Source of the DNA: Desarmillaria ectypa
Taxonomy: Eukaryota; Basidiomycota; Agaricomycetes; Agaricales; Physalacriaceae
Direction of reading: 5' to 3'
Assembly: GCA_030407005.1 (NCBI GenBank)
Contig: JAUDYN010000004.1
Coordinates: forward strand, 3,472,001 to 3,536,000
Length of the DNA: 64,000 nucleotides
Part shown: positions 11,174-23,070 of the stretch, in pieces
How the letters are laid out: each line of letters starts with the position of its first letter
Position numbering within the stretch: the first letter of the stretch is position 1
The notes under the pieces: generated by a model
What the model saw: only the letters and a program-made list of their open reading frames with translations
What the model was told of the DNA's origin: nothing
The model's database searches: none
Position numbers and translations under genes: made by a program

Positions 11174-12029
11174 ATGCCCACCCGAACTTGCCCGTCGAAT
11201 AACCCTGCTTCTCTCTGGTATCTTGTCGCGTCTGCGGAACGCGTCAGCCAAGATTCCTCTACAGCCCTATTTGCCGCCAAAGGCCCATCCGACGAGGACC
11301 GTACTGATTCGATGAATGCCCTGACGGACTCGATAGCCGTACACAACAGACTCCTCGCCGCTGCGAGGGGAAAAGTTCCAAATCCACCCGCCGTGGAGAG
11401 CTTTGAATACAATATACACGTTGCGTCGACTTATTCTGGTGTCAGCTATCTTCGGGGTTTTGTGGATGGTATTTACAGCTGGGACAAGGCATCCACCGTA
11501 GTGACCAGATGGCTGGCATGCGTCTGGCGGTGTCTCGTACATGAAAGTCCAGATATCAAGCTAGTTTATGATTGCCTTTCGTTGTTTACGCACGCTGTAC
11601 GTTCGCTAGAAAAGCCGGGCGTCTTATCACGACACAAGTCGGTGCCTTTTCACTTCCTCATGCTGATACTGATTCATGCGTCAGATTTTCCGACGTGACA
11701 TGCCATCTCAGAGTGGAAACGGCCGTTTGCGATATCTATGACGTTGATGAACACATAGAGACCCATATTGTTTGGATGTGGAGGGATCTCATTGTCTCTT
11801 CAGTTGCTCACGATGGCGCTATGGGTGCTACAGTTCTGATAAATAATCGTATTGGTGAGTATGGTTACGGGAAGTCCGTTGCAGATCGCATTCGTAATCC
11901 TGGTACGTCGCATACAGTCTGTCTGGCCATTTATACTCATAGACCATGTTTTAGGGCAAGAATTCAACGAATTTTGGGACGAGCATTGGTCGCAAGCCAT
12001 GATAGATGCTGGTCAGGAGTTGAAACTAT
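11174..12029 (+). CDS. Hypothetical protein, family A copy 2
   Basis: Exon 1 starts at ATG 11174 with an ACC-ATG context. The first intron uses a weak GTCGGT donor near 11638 and ends before 'FSDVTCHLRV'; two further introns (about 11855-11886 and 11912-11954) lead to the stop near 12029 after 'HWSQAMIDAGQEL'. The first of these is only about 32 bp, unusually short. The protein is about 220 residues, mainly helical, without a known domain. Its 'HIVWMWRDLIV' core, 'HWSQAM' tail block and intron-1 phase match family A copy 1 at 3943-4745. The two copies face opposite directions around the RRM-like pair. Function unknown. Confidence 0.6.
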
Positions 12030-12555
12030 AGTCGCTGTTTTGACTGGTTTCATCATTCATTTACACAACTCCGAAGGTTCCTTTTGAGCATTGTTCTTAT
12101 GTCGATAATACCTCGACAGCACAACATATGACAGATGTTTAAAGTGTATCTCTTTTGCGACCCTTTTGGCCTAAGCTTGTTCCTACAGCTGCATGGCCCA
12201 CACCCTCAATCTAGTGTTGCCGGTTCTCAGCTAGACTCGGCTCGGCTGAACTTATGGCGGCTTCCATTGACTCTGAGCCTAAGCGATTCCACCGTAATGT
12301 ATCTGTCTCTTGCGTTGGAAAAATGCGCCCTAAGGGTACCGCAGTACCTTGAATACATTGCAAAATGTACATATAGGGCTTAATACGATAATGTCATTAT
12401 TATTGTCTTCAGTAGCTTTATGTCAAAATGTTGAAAATATGGACCACTTTTCACAATTTTGTACAAAATACCCGACATACCTACACTACTTGCAACTTGC
12501 TTACAAAGATACTTCAAAATTCTCTACATTCATAGGTGAAATACACCTCAAAAGT
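12030..12555. other. Intergenic region left of the tRNA gene
   Basis: AT-rich with no coding frame that I can support. No repeat structure is evident. Confidence 0.4.
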
Positions 12556-12639
12556 AACCCCCGGCGAGACTCGAACTCGCAACCTCCAGATACTCATATC
12601 AGTAGAAGTCTGACGTCATAACCATTAGACAACGAGGGC
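12556..12639 (-). tRNA. tRNA-Arg (anticodon TCT) with a short intron
   Basis: Read on the minus strand, the 84 bases fold as a cloverleaf. The 7-bp acceptor is GCCCTCG with CGGGGGT, including G-U pairs at the end and in the middle. The D-arm is GTC/GAC with GG in the loop, the anticodon stem TCAGA/TCTGG, the variable loop AGGTT, and the T-stem GCGAG/CTCGC around loop TTCGAGT. The anticodon loop reads CT-TCT-A, decoding AGA as Arg. Eleven extra bases follow position 37, where eukaryotic tRNA introns sit. The terminal G1-U72 pair and a T at position 73 are unusual, so reduced function is possible. Confidence 0.85.
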
Positions 12640-12831
12640 TTTGAATAGGCTAAGTAAACTTGCATGTATGTAAGCAAAGCAAGCTCTTTCCGGGTCTTCT
12701 TTTGTGTTACATCTCCTTAAGCGCTACTTTGTACGAGCGCCTATCAAATATGGTCACAGTTTTAACCGATGCCGCCGTAATGTCGCACTTTGTACAGCAT
12801 TGTTGGATAGACCCCTGTCCGTGCACTCGGC

Positions 12832-15800
12832 ATGGACGCGACCGTGGCATCACTCTTTCAATCGCTGAGGGTCGAAGAGGCCGGCGGCTTGGAATCCAAT
12901 GCCAGCTATATATCCGAGCCTGGCTTCAGTGGCCGACCGAGCATTCTGTCTCCCCATACCGACATCTCAACCCGACCCACTACTTATGATCAACTCATCG
13001 ACTACCTTGAAATGCTCACCGTACCCGTCATTGATCCTGAAAACTTCCGCTTAGGAAAAGGAATAGGGTCGGGGGCTAGCTTCTACGTCCAAGAAGGTAG
13101 ACTGCTGTTGAGCGGTCTGTCCTTATGTGCTGCGGTCAAAACTCCTCGACGAAGTATACATAAGCAGCCACACGTCTTGAGCTCAATCATCAAGGAAGTT
13201 CTTGATGAAATTCGGGTGATGTCCCATCTCTCTATGCACCCTAACGTGGCAACTCTTTTGGGTGTGGTGCTCGAGAAAAGCGGGGCAGAGCGACTGCTTC
13301 CTAGGCTCGTCGTGGAGAGATCCATTGGTTCCCTTGGCAGTCTCCTACGGAAGGCACAGACCGGGCTTCCCAGGGACCTAAAGATCCGATTCTGTTTGGA
13401 AGTCGCTGCAGGCATTGAAGCTCTCCATCTCATCGACATTGTTCACGCAGATGTCAAATCTGACAATATTCTCATATTCTTGACGACGGATAACTGGGAA
13501 GATAGCCGTCCCCCAATGTTAACTGCGAAGGTTTCTGATTTCGGATTCTGCGTGCCCGATACGACCGTACGGAACCGGGTCGCAGCCACAGGGACCCTGC
13601 GGTTCAAAGCGCCAGAGTCCTTATATGGTTCTCCTCCATCGTTGCGTCAGTATGCTAATCTGCCTCAAAGAGATCTTTATTCATTTGGAGTCCTCGTGTG
13701 GGAGATTATCAATGATGGTGACCTCCCTTTTTCGACTGTCCGTGACGTCGACATTCCAAGTCTTCAGCTATCCACCGAAGATGGAGCTGCTAATTTTCTC
13801 ATTGAGAGCAGCTCCGAACAGCCAGACAGTTTCACCAAAACTATCCGTGGTACTGTCGTCAGGAATCCTGTCAAAAGGATGGCTTGGCAGGAAGTTTTCG
13901 CCTCATTGACTTCATTGTGCGACGCGTCTTGTACTTCCCCAAACAGGTACTTCTCCATAACAGAGGTTAGCTTCTAATACAGCACTCGTCGTAGCTGCTA
14001 ACATCTGCTTAGTATTTCATTGAAAAAGACAATCGACAACTTCAAGTGCACTGGAACGAATTTCAACAGGTACCGTGGATACCAAAGGCGCCGATACCAT
14101 ATACAGTGGGTCTTTCATCTAGTGTTCATCTTCCTTTTGCTAGAGAATATATTATAGACTTGGCAAGATCGCGATAGCAATGATTATTCAAACCTAGTGC
14201 TCAATGAGCTTGAACAATCGAGTAGGGGCGTAACTTGGGAATGGATCTCGGCCATACGACTCGCCCTCCACTACTTCCGCATTGGAAATACTACTCGAAT
14301 GAACGAGTTTCTCCAGATATTTTCAGCGAGCAAGATACCAGAACTTGGAGAGTATGGCGGAGCACTCCTTCATTTGGCTGTAGAAGTCGATGCCGCCAGC
14401 GTCATTCCGATTCTTCTCGAAAAGAAAGTTAACGTCGGTGCGCGAGATAATTATGGACGTACACCCTTACATATGGCTAAATCTATCGCCGTCGCTCAGG
14501 CCTTGATTAATTTCGGTGCAGATGTACGTGCTAGGCGGCATGGGACTGCCAACGGCTACACCCCTCTACACGTTGCAGCCTCGGGTGAAATTGCCGAGCT
14601 ACTCTTGCGTTATGGAGCAGAGGTAGACGCAAAAGCATACGATACATTATTGACTCCCCTCCACACCGCCGATTCTGCTGATGTAGTACATGTCTTGATA
14701 CGGTACGGTGCTAACCCGTTAGAACGGGACAGCGACGGGTCCACACCGCTGCATTCCACGTTTCGAGATGATGTCGCTATGAGCCTCATGGATTTGAGCC
14801 CTGAAGCGCTCAAACTTATCGACAAGTATGGATGCACACCGCTACATCGTCAGATTGACTCCTGGGGTGTCGAAACAGTGAAGCATGCCATTACTTGTGG
14901 TGCAGACGTGACTGCTACAGGGATACAAGGGGAGACTCCTCATTTTGGACGTGGGAGCTTTACTATATTCAACATCGCTGGATACCGTGCTCTATTCCAA
15001 GCAGTCACCGACACTGCCAGCATAATTCCTCAGAAGGAAAATCTATCCGTCATCTCCACCCCTTTGCATAAAATCACGGAGCCAGAGCTGATGGATCTTT
15101 TTCTTCGCAACGGCTTTTCAAAATTCGTTAATCATAAGAATCGTGTTTTTGGGCACACTCCCCTGCATTGCGTAGCTGATAGAGACACGGCTCTGTTTAA
15201 CGCCTATATTCGTTGCAATGCATGGAACAAGCCTTTTCGCGAGAGACATTGGAGACCAGGATTGGCACCCCCCTTCATGGCTGCAAGTTTCATCAAATAC
15301 TCGTCTCTAGTCCCATCTCTCCAGCTCATGGATATGCTTCTGAAGCATGGTGCGGATCCTAATGTTCCCAACTCACAAGGGGACTCTCCGTTGCACCTCT
15401 TAGCTCAAAATGCTTTGGGACATAAAGGACATAGTGAGATTGTTACTCTCATCGAGCACCTCGTGAATGCAGGCGGTGACGCCAATGCACGAAATACGCA
15501 CGGTGAGACTCCCCTACACTGCGCTTCGCGAGTGGAGACAGTTATCGCGCTCCTGAACGCTAGCACTGATCCCCGACTGGTCGACAATGAATCAGTCACC
15601 CCTCTCCATCATCTTTACCGTTTCCCTGAATCATGTCATACAGTAGTACGCGTGCTCCTCGAACACGGCGCAGACATTAATGCCACCGACGATGAGGGAT
15701 TTACACCTCTACATTACGCATGTCGTCTATACGAGTCGCAGAGTACCAGAGGGCTTTCGCAGATGAGACGATGGCGAAGTATGTCATTCTCCGGATTTGG

Positions 15801-16038
15801 GCAACCCACACTTCAGTCGAAGCTCAAGTTGGCTTTGGAGACGACTGTTGAGGCGGTAACTGCGCTGTTGGACCATGGCGCTGATGTTAATGTTCGCACA
15901 AGGGCGGGTGAGACTGCATTGGATATGCTCTCGAGGCAGCCGTATGCACGGGACGCACATAATTTATTAATATTCCATGGAGCCACGCGTATCACTGAAC
16001 ATCTTGCACCCTGGTGGGACTTTGCCAATGCTATCTAG
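12832..16038 (+). CDS. Protein kinase fused to ankyrin repeats
   Basis: Exons 12832-13965, 14013-14105 and 14158-16038, with introns 13966-14012 and 14106-14157, give a 1035-residue protein. The N-terminal kinase domain (about 65-370) has a glycine loop (GKGIGSGASFYV), the ATP-binding Lys in 'CAAVKTPRR', a catalytic loop HADVKSDN, DFG, a 'KAPESL' APE motif and 'DLYSFGVLVWEI'. The catalytic-loop Asp, Lys and Asn are kept, but HRD is HAD, so it is a non-RD kinase. The C-terminal 600 residues carry about a dozen ankyrin units, many with 'TPLH' (for example 'NYGRTPLHMA', 'NGYTPLHVAA'). Similar fusions are common in mushrooms; the substrate is unknown. Confidence 0.85.
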
Positions 16039-16319
16039 ATCCTAGTGACTGACTGACATCCAAATTTTCGCTATAACAAACGCTAAGCTACTGATTCGAA
16101 TGCTTTTTTGAATCTTTTGAACAGCGTTGACTTTGATTAAAATTGAACGAAAACTTTCTAATGCAAGTGGTTGTGATAGATGTCGATGGTGCCATACACC
16201 GTCATTAGAATCCTGATGCTCGACACGGGCTTCGTTGAATAAAATTGCACGATCGGTGAAATCGGCCCGGACTCCTTTTTTGTGACGCGTACGCCTCTCC
16301 CCACGTACTCGAACTTGCG

Positions 16320-19235
16320 ATGTCAACAGCGCAAGCTCCTGCGACTGCTCCAGCCACCGGTGGCGCCCAGCAAGAACAATCAGGATTCCGTAAGTTCTTG
16401 GGATTTGCTCAGGTGCGCATTGAGTAATTTCTGCTTGAGTCCGGTAACGAGACTTGTTCCAGCAAATATTCATCTTTTGGACTATCACACAACTTGGTAT
16501 GGAAAATAAATTCTTCTTTATAGAAAAATTCGTATTTACGGGCTGCAGCCACGAAGTTCTTTGCACCAAAGACCGCTGGGCCAGATACAACAATATCTGC
16601 AGGAGGAAAGCAGGCCGTCAATACGCAACCTGTAGATCCATGGAGCCAACCCCCAACGCATGCATCTCTGGCATGGCCTCTTGGCGATACGTACTCGATG
16701 CACATCCACTTTACTACGGCCCCATATACCGATGACCTCACGAAGCAATGGAGTAACATTAACAGGGAAGACAATCTGCCGCATTTCGTGTGGAATAATA
16801 TCCATTTTGGAGACTATAATGACCATCGGTCCGTGGAGTATACCATTGACTTCCCGGAGGTGTGTGGCTGGCTTTATCTCTTTGACTCTGTCTAATCGTT
16901 ATCGCAGGTTGTCAAGAACAACGGCTCTCTATGGGCAGATATTTACTTACTGAGGAATGGTGCAGCTTTGGATCCCTCGAGCACCTTTTTCGATGCGGAA
17001 AACATCCACTATGTTCGCAAGCGTGCGTGGATCTGCTGCGCATATGAAACCTTGTCTCATTTCTCACAGTACTTACGCCATATTTCCCTCGAGCAAAAGC
17101 TCGCAAGGAGAAGAACCTTTTGAGTGGCGAGACAGCTGTCGAGGATGACGCCGAAGAAGCGGATGTTATTGTCCCTCATTGGCATAGTGTTAGTCGCAGT
17201 CTGTTCTCGCCAGCAAAGCTCTCATTTCTCGGTAGAACATAACCCTTGCACTCATCTCGGATCCAGCTGTTCTTCCCTACTCTTCGCTTCCGCCGCCGAT
17301 TCTTGATCGTGAGTGAGCCGGTCTACTTAGTTGGCCTCTAGTAACATGCTGTTGCTTTTCAGACATACACCTCGTGCCCGACGCGAGAGATGTAACTGGA
17401 ACAAAGGGTCAGGTCCCTTCCCGGTAGTTCAGATTACAAAAAATCTGAACGTCTCTTAGGTTTCTACAAGCCCATCATCTTCCCCAACGAATTTTGGCAC
17501 CTACAAAGTCACTATGTTGAGGTAAACAGTACCACTAAGGCCCTGCCAGTCCAAGTTGTTTTTCAGCCCATGTCATACATGAAATTCCAATTATTCGCCA
17601 CCATGACGCAGGGATTCAAAGACGCAGAGAAGCAACAAGGTACAGCGGCCAACGCGGAAATCGACGAAGTCAAGCGAATGCTACTAGAGACGAACCCTTG
17701 GTTCCTCGGATTGACCGGCCTAGTTAGCGTGCTTCATGTAATGTGAGTGTTTCCCTTCCTTAAGGCCTGTGGCGCGATTCCTGATAAGTGCAGCTTCGAG
17801 ATGCTTGCCTTCAAATCTGACGTTTCTCATTGGCGGCAGAAGAAAGAAATGGTTGGAGTCTCTGTTAGGTATTTCGCTTCATCTAGGCCTTCACATCTGG
17901 GCGCCCGTAGTCTTTCTTTACGCGGAGCTGGAATCCTCCAGTCTGCAATGGCGAGCTTATCCTTAGGATAGCTCCGCAGCTACTTCCACGAGAAGCTTCT
18001 GGGGTCCAGAGTGAAGTTTGACACAGGTACTGACTCCTGCCTAGAACTATTGTAACCAACGTCTTTGTCCAGATCGTTATTTTGTTATACCTCATCGACA
18101 ACAACGAGAACACCAGCTGGATGATTCTCTTTGGTTCCGGCATGGGCGTACTCATCGAAGCATGGAAGGTGGGAATAGAAGTGTTTCATCAACAAAATCT
18201 GACGCACTTGTACAGATAACAAAAGCCGTGGATATATCTTTAGTGTCCGCACCGATAGGTTCTTTGATCCCGTACAAGCTCGACATCAAAGACAAGCATG
18301 TTCTCAGCGAAGATGAGAAGAAGACCCAAGAGTGAGAAGTTTTTTTGACTTCGGAAACATCTTAATTGCCTTATACCCGATGCACCCTTGCGCCGGTGTC
18401 CTACTTGAGGTAGATCATGACAGGTCCCGCCTTTTCATTTGGGTTTGCCTAGCCGGGAATCTAGGTGCTGTCTCCGCTGAAGCCCTGACAAAAAATGAAG
18501 AGGCAGAACGTGCTAGCGATCAGCCGCAGTGTTGACGCCTTGCGCCACTCTTTCCAACGTCAAATGCTAAATAACTTGTTCTGCAGATACGATAAACTGG
18601 CCTTTCGTTATGTCTCGTATGCGGCGATTCCGCTCCTCGCTGCGTACACTGTGTACTCGCTAATATACAACACACACAAAGGATGGTACAGCTTCGTCAT
18701 TTCAACCCTGACGTCCTTCGTGTACATGTTCGGATTCGTATGTAACGGATGTTGCGATGATTTTAATAATTTTAACTCTCTCGACAGGCTCAACTAGTCC
18801 CTCAGCTGATTATCAACTACAAACTCAAGGTGGTGTTCACTCTCAGTTCATCTGCTGATGCTGACGTGTTGCCAGAGCGTAGCCCATATGCCAATGAAGG
18901 CAATGATCTATAAGACTCTTTCAACTGTTGTTGATGATCTATTTGCGTACGTCCGGAACGCCCAGGACCCCATTCTTGATGCTGATGTCCGTGTGTGCCA
19001 AGGTTTTGCATTAAGATGCCATTTTTGCACCGGCTGGCATGTTTCCGAGACGATGTGGTATTTCTGATCTTCCTGTACCAAGTGAGTCACCATCTGACTG
19101 GCGGCTACTCGAGAGACTGAACTCTATTTCCAGCGGTGGATATACCGAATTGATCCCAAGCGAGTGAATGAATATGGGCAGGTCATGGTGGAGGAAGTGG
19201 ATGCAGCGAACAAGGAGTCGAAGAAAACTCGCTAG
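16320..19235 (+). CDS. CLPTM1-family transmembrane protein
   Basis: The ATG at 16320 begins an Ala/Pro/Gln-rich stretch leading to 'GFRKFLGFAQ'. At least nine short introns must be removed. The joined product carries the family landmarks in order: 'PWSQPPTHASLAW' luminal region, 'NGSLWADIYLLRNG', 'GFYKPIIFPNEFWHLQSHYV', 'NPWFLGLTGLVSVLH', then TM segments with 'FEMLAFKSDVSHWR', 'YVSYAAIPLLAAYTVYSLIY', 'PQLIINYKLKSVAHMP' and 'CIKMPFLHRLACFRDD', ending 'DPKRVNEYGQ' and stop at 19233. CLPTM1 relatives are ER multi-pass proteins linked to receptor trafficking and, for the human paralog, lipid scrambling. The fungal role is unclear. Confidence 0.9.
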
Positions 19236-19475
19236 AGTAATTGATGCCGGTCTATTATATACTTAATGTTTGTGTAAATAAGAGCATTCACGAAGCGAAC
19301 ACGACATGCTCGGAGCTATCATCAGTAGCGTAGCCTGAGAGCTGTGCACCGAATGACATATAATGACTCGGCCAAGAGCGAGGCTGTGACCCGTTATATC
19401 CACGCATTCAATCCAAATCAGTCCGTTGTTGACGCCCACGTTCATCCACCTCGCGCTTCTTCGTTGCATCTTGCA

Positions 19476-21949
19476 ATGGCGGCAGAGGTTCCGCGCAAGA
19501 AAAAATCCCATTTCGCATGCAAATGTCTCAATGTGCAAATCAAGGCCTCAAAACTAGTCGGACCAGTACCTGCAGAGCTTGCGACGGAGCCGGGATTCAC
19601 CCAAGTCTATGTGAAGCACGACGGGATTTCGGCGGTAAGTACGCTGTTCCTGTGGAGCTGGCTGTCGTTCACGCTATTTGTCGCAGGCGCACCCGCAGTT
19701 GACCTTGAGGATCCGTTCTCGTGGCACTCCAATTGAGGGATCGTCGCGGTTCGCTCAGTTCATGTCCTTGGGCTGTCTGGTTTGTCGGACCCTTGTATAT
19801 CGTGTCTTCATTTCTGCACCTTTACTGAACAACTCGTATGCAAACTTGGCGACTCGAGAAGGGCCCGTTATACCAAAGTCGGGATGGGTGGAGGATGATG
19901 TGCTCAGGACGCCATCGGGATGGGTTGATGTCTTTGAAGGAGCACTGGTGAGTCCTATTCTTGGGCGCTTTTTCTTGCCTCATCTGCAGGCACTACGCGT
20001 TTTTTTCTTCTTTCTTTTCAGTGGCGTACTATAGTTTGAAAGCTGACTTCTTCCTAATTGTAGACCGAAGCTGACATATTACAGCAACAAGAATCGCCAC
20101 AGTATTCTCCGTTATTCTCTCTCGTTCTTCCTCCCATTGCCGCCCCGCCATTCTCCAAGTCGCCAACCCTGCCGCCACCGTCGACAGATCTTCATTATCT
20201 CGCAGCCTTGGAGCCCATGTATTCTTCCATTCCTGCTACATCCGACCCTGTCTTTCTTCGCCTCTCAATTATAGCCGCTACTCAATCTGAAAAGCTTCGA
20301 CTAAAGGCAGAGCAAGAAGTCGACGAGATCGTCAAAGTCAAGATCGCACAGTTGCTTCAAGCTGAAGATGAACTCAAGGCGCAAGTCCAGGCTCTTGTAG
20401 ACACGTACAAAGAAGGTTTACGTGTTGCAGAAGAAGAAGGTAATCCAAAGTCGCCCACAATCCGGTCGTGGAAAGAGGCGAGTTCCGGTGACTCTAGCGG
20501 AGCTACTGTTTCTGTACGAGACTTTGTCCCCGTGCAAGTGCCCGCAACAAATCCGTCACGATCACCACCTGCTCCTCGTGTTTCGACGCTTTCGGCATCT
20601 CTTGCCACTTCGTCATTTCACCACCCCCGGGCTATCAAGGAACAAGCTCCCCACGACGGACGCCCTTCGTCTATTGCGTCTTCAATCACGCTCACATCCG
20701 AGAATTCCCACCTGCATCACGAAGAAGGCAGCACGGTGTTACAATTTCGCAGGAACCTTGATGATGGCCTTAATACTGCAGCAAGTTATAGGTATTTTGT
20801 TAATCTTGAAGGCGAAATGGCGCGACATCGTAAGGAATCTGGCAAGCAACCGGAAGAGAAGCCGCGAAGCGCGAGTGGGAGTGCACAGGCTGTACCCCCT
20901 GAGCCCGAAGCTCTGCAATCGACACCTAGTTCCAAAGCCAAAGAACGGGAGTCACCAAGTGGTGGGGAACGACCGCCATCATTAAAGCCCAAACGAAGGG
21001 TGACTTTTGATGTCCAATCGGAAGAGAGATCTAGTGGAACCGGAGACTCCCCTCAATCGCGCATCGATTCAGGTTTGTAGATCTCCATATGTGATGCTGC
21101 CTCTTGTTGATGTCTTATATAGATATGGTCTTCGATCTTGAAGAGGAGGAAGGAGGAGAACGTCCTGTCGAAGTCAGACCTGTACTGCCTTTGATTGAGC
21201 AAACCGCGCCTGCTCGTCCAAACCGGCCGCGTTCACACAGACAACAGCCTGAGATAGCCAGTTCGTTATCATCATTTCGGCCTTTATCTCTATTATCTTC
21301 CCCTCACCGTGGGTCTCCCAACGGCTTATCCTCATCCCCCCTTGCCTCCTCTGTCACGTCAAGAGTAGAACGGCCGTCGCCACTTCGGATGGCGATGTCA
21401 TTACCCGATGAGGATCCATCCATCGCACGTGAATCTCCTGGCTCTCCGAGGCGCTTAGCTCAGTCACCACGGAAAGTGACTGAGATACGGGAAGTACCTC
21501 ACGACAATGGCATTGACATCGTTCGACCTTCTATTGAGGGTAGTCTTCAAGAGCAGATGGATGGCCACCAACAGCGACACGATGAAGAGATAATGCGGCT
21601 TTTGGCCGCTGAGACACCTAGCCATCGCGCAGCGTGGAGTAACGGTGGAAAGGCTTGGGGACAATTCTTGCATCGTGGACGAGAGCGGATGTTTGATTCG
21701 GATGCCATGGCAGAAGACGACTATGAAGTTGATAAGAGGCGGGAGCATATCAATGAGCACTATGAAGAAGGTAACTAAATCCTGGTGCATTCTCTACGGT
21801 CTCCTGGCTGACCTTGATGCGCAGTATTGGATTCAACACGAAATGGCGTACCGGGCTCACTACCCGTTCGTATAAAACCTCTCGTGAAACAGCGAGAAGT
21901 TCTCAGCTTGGCATCATATAAGCCTCAAATGATTGGCGCTAGGGAGTGA
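19476..21949 (+). CDS. Unknown protein with Cys pairs, coiled coil and Ser/Pro-rich tail
   Basis: The start MAAEVPRKKK (19476) is preferred over an upstream in-frame region with no motif. Introns near 19635-19687, 19950-20063, 21074-21121 and 21770-21828 keep the frame to TGA at 21947-21949. The N-terminal domain has 'FACKCLNVQI' and later 'SLGCLVCRTLVYRVF', a two-pair Cys pattern that might bind zinc, as in Mis18/Yippee-type folds; that comparison is mine and weak. A coiled coil follows (about 20280-20430), then a long disordered Ser/Pro/Arg tail with possible phosphosites and nuclear signals. The last conserved piece is 'KQREVLSLASYKPQMIGARE'. No family assigned. Confidence 0.6.
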
Positions 21950-22238
21950 TATGTCCCCCCCTTCCTTTTTGGTTCAGCTATATTTGCTTTCTTTGCGCAT
22001 TTTGAATGCGTACTCAAAGGGCAGAGTTATTGCATACAATCTATTCATCTAATATACCACTGTAATAATCACTGTATAAGTAGAGATTACGAGTACTATT
22101 ACCACCGCGATTGCTCTGCCATTGAATTATTAATTACGGACGCGCTCCATATAAAGATACTTGAACGTTAAAACGTTAAGATTTAAAATAAGTATACATG
22201 TACATGAATTAATGAGTGTACAACATTTTGTACGCTAT
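21950..22238. other. AT-rich convergent gap
   Basis: AT-rich 3' flank shared by the convergent genes ending at 21949 and 22239; a likely site of both poly(A) signals. No further feature is seen. Confidence 0.4.
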
Positions 22239-23070
22239 TTAATTCTTTCTCGTGAGTGGTTCATCCGCCACCGTTTGATTGGCAGCACGCTTTTCGGCAC
22301 CCTTTGCTTTTCTCAACTTGGTGACCTCCTTGCCGATATCATTGATGATAAGTTTATGCAGTTCGGGATTGTATCCCAGTTTGTAGAGGATCTCTAGATG
22401 CACGAAGAAAGGAGCGAGAACGGCAGCTGGTATGATGATCTATTCATCCGTTATAGCCAAAGAAGAATAAAGGAGGGCGCACCACCGAGAATATTATCCA
22501 GGAGCGCGGGTGCACGTTTTTCTGCAATAGCGTGTCCGAGGAACTGAGCAATCCAGCAGAGCACATGCAAAGTCAAAGCAATAGCCATGTGATCAGATCT
22601 CTCTGAGAATTTCATGGCTGACAAAAAACAAAGCGTCATTTGAGGGGTGTATATGAACTATTGGAAGCACATTATGACTAAGGGTATAGAGGTGATGAGA
22701 TCGGACGCACCGCAGCAGTGGGTTCCAGGATATAATAGTAGAGCAAGTTTGTGACAGCCCAGACGGTAGAGAAGTTGAGGTCGAAGGCGAGGTATTTGTT
22801 GATCGCAAAATGGATATTGGGCAGCCATGTGGGTAGGACGTGGGTGCCCATGACTAGACCAGTCCTATAAAGCAATTCTATGAGCTGAGAAGACGGGTTA
22901 AACGCGCCGTAATTACCACAAAATCATCGGCACGCAAATTATATGAATCGTGACATTGATAGGATTCGTGTGGTAGGAGCCGTAGAACGTGAACTGAAGA
23001 TGGTAAGACAACGGACGGCGAGGAAGGGAACACTTACTTGTTTCCTAATGTTGAAAAGCTCAGAAACCAT
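22239..23070 (-). CDS. Mpo1-like (DUF962/YGL010w) 2-hydroxy-fatty-acid dioxygenase
   Basis: Spliced product starting at ATG 23070. Exon 1 ends 'SELFNIRKQ', then after an intron the family signature 'FYGSYHTNPINVTIHIICV' appears, then 'MGTHVLPTWLPN', and after a third intron 'LHVLCWIAQFLGHAIAEKR' and 'APALLDNILG'. The final exon runs 'IIPAAVLAPFFVHLEILYK' to the stop at 22239. Four multi-pass TM segments are apparent and the paired His (YH..N, IH, H..., GH) match the family's Fe-binding residues. In yeast Mpo1 removes one carbon from 2-hydroxy fatty acids in phytosphingosine degradation at the ER. Length (about 210 residues) fits. Confidence 0.85.

Noticed and set aside
16042..16593. Long 183-codon minus-strand frame
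   Set aside because: It overlaps the 3' flank of the kinase-ankyrin gene and the start of the CLPTM1 gene on the plus strand and has no motif.
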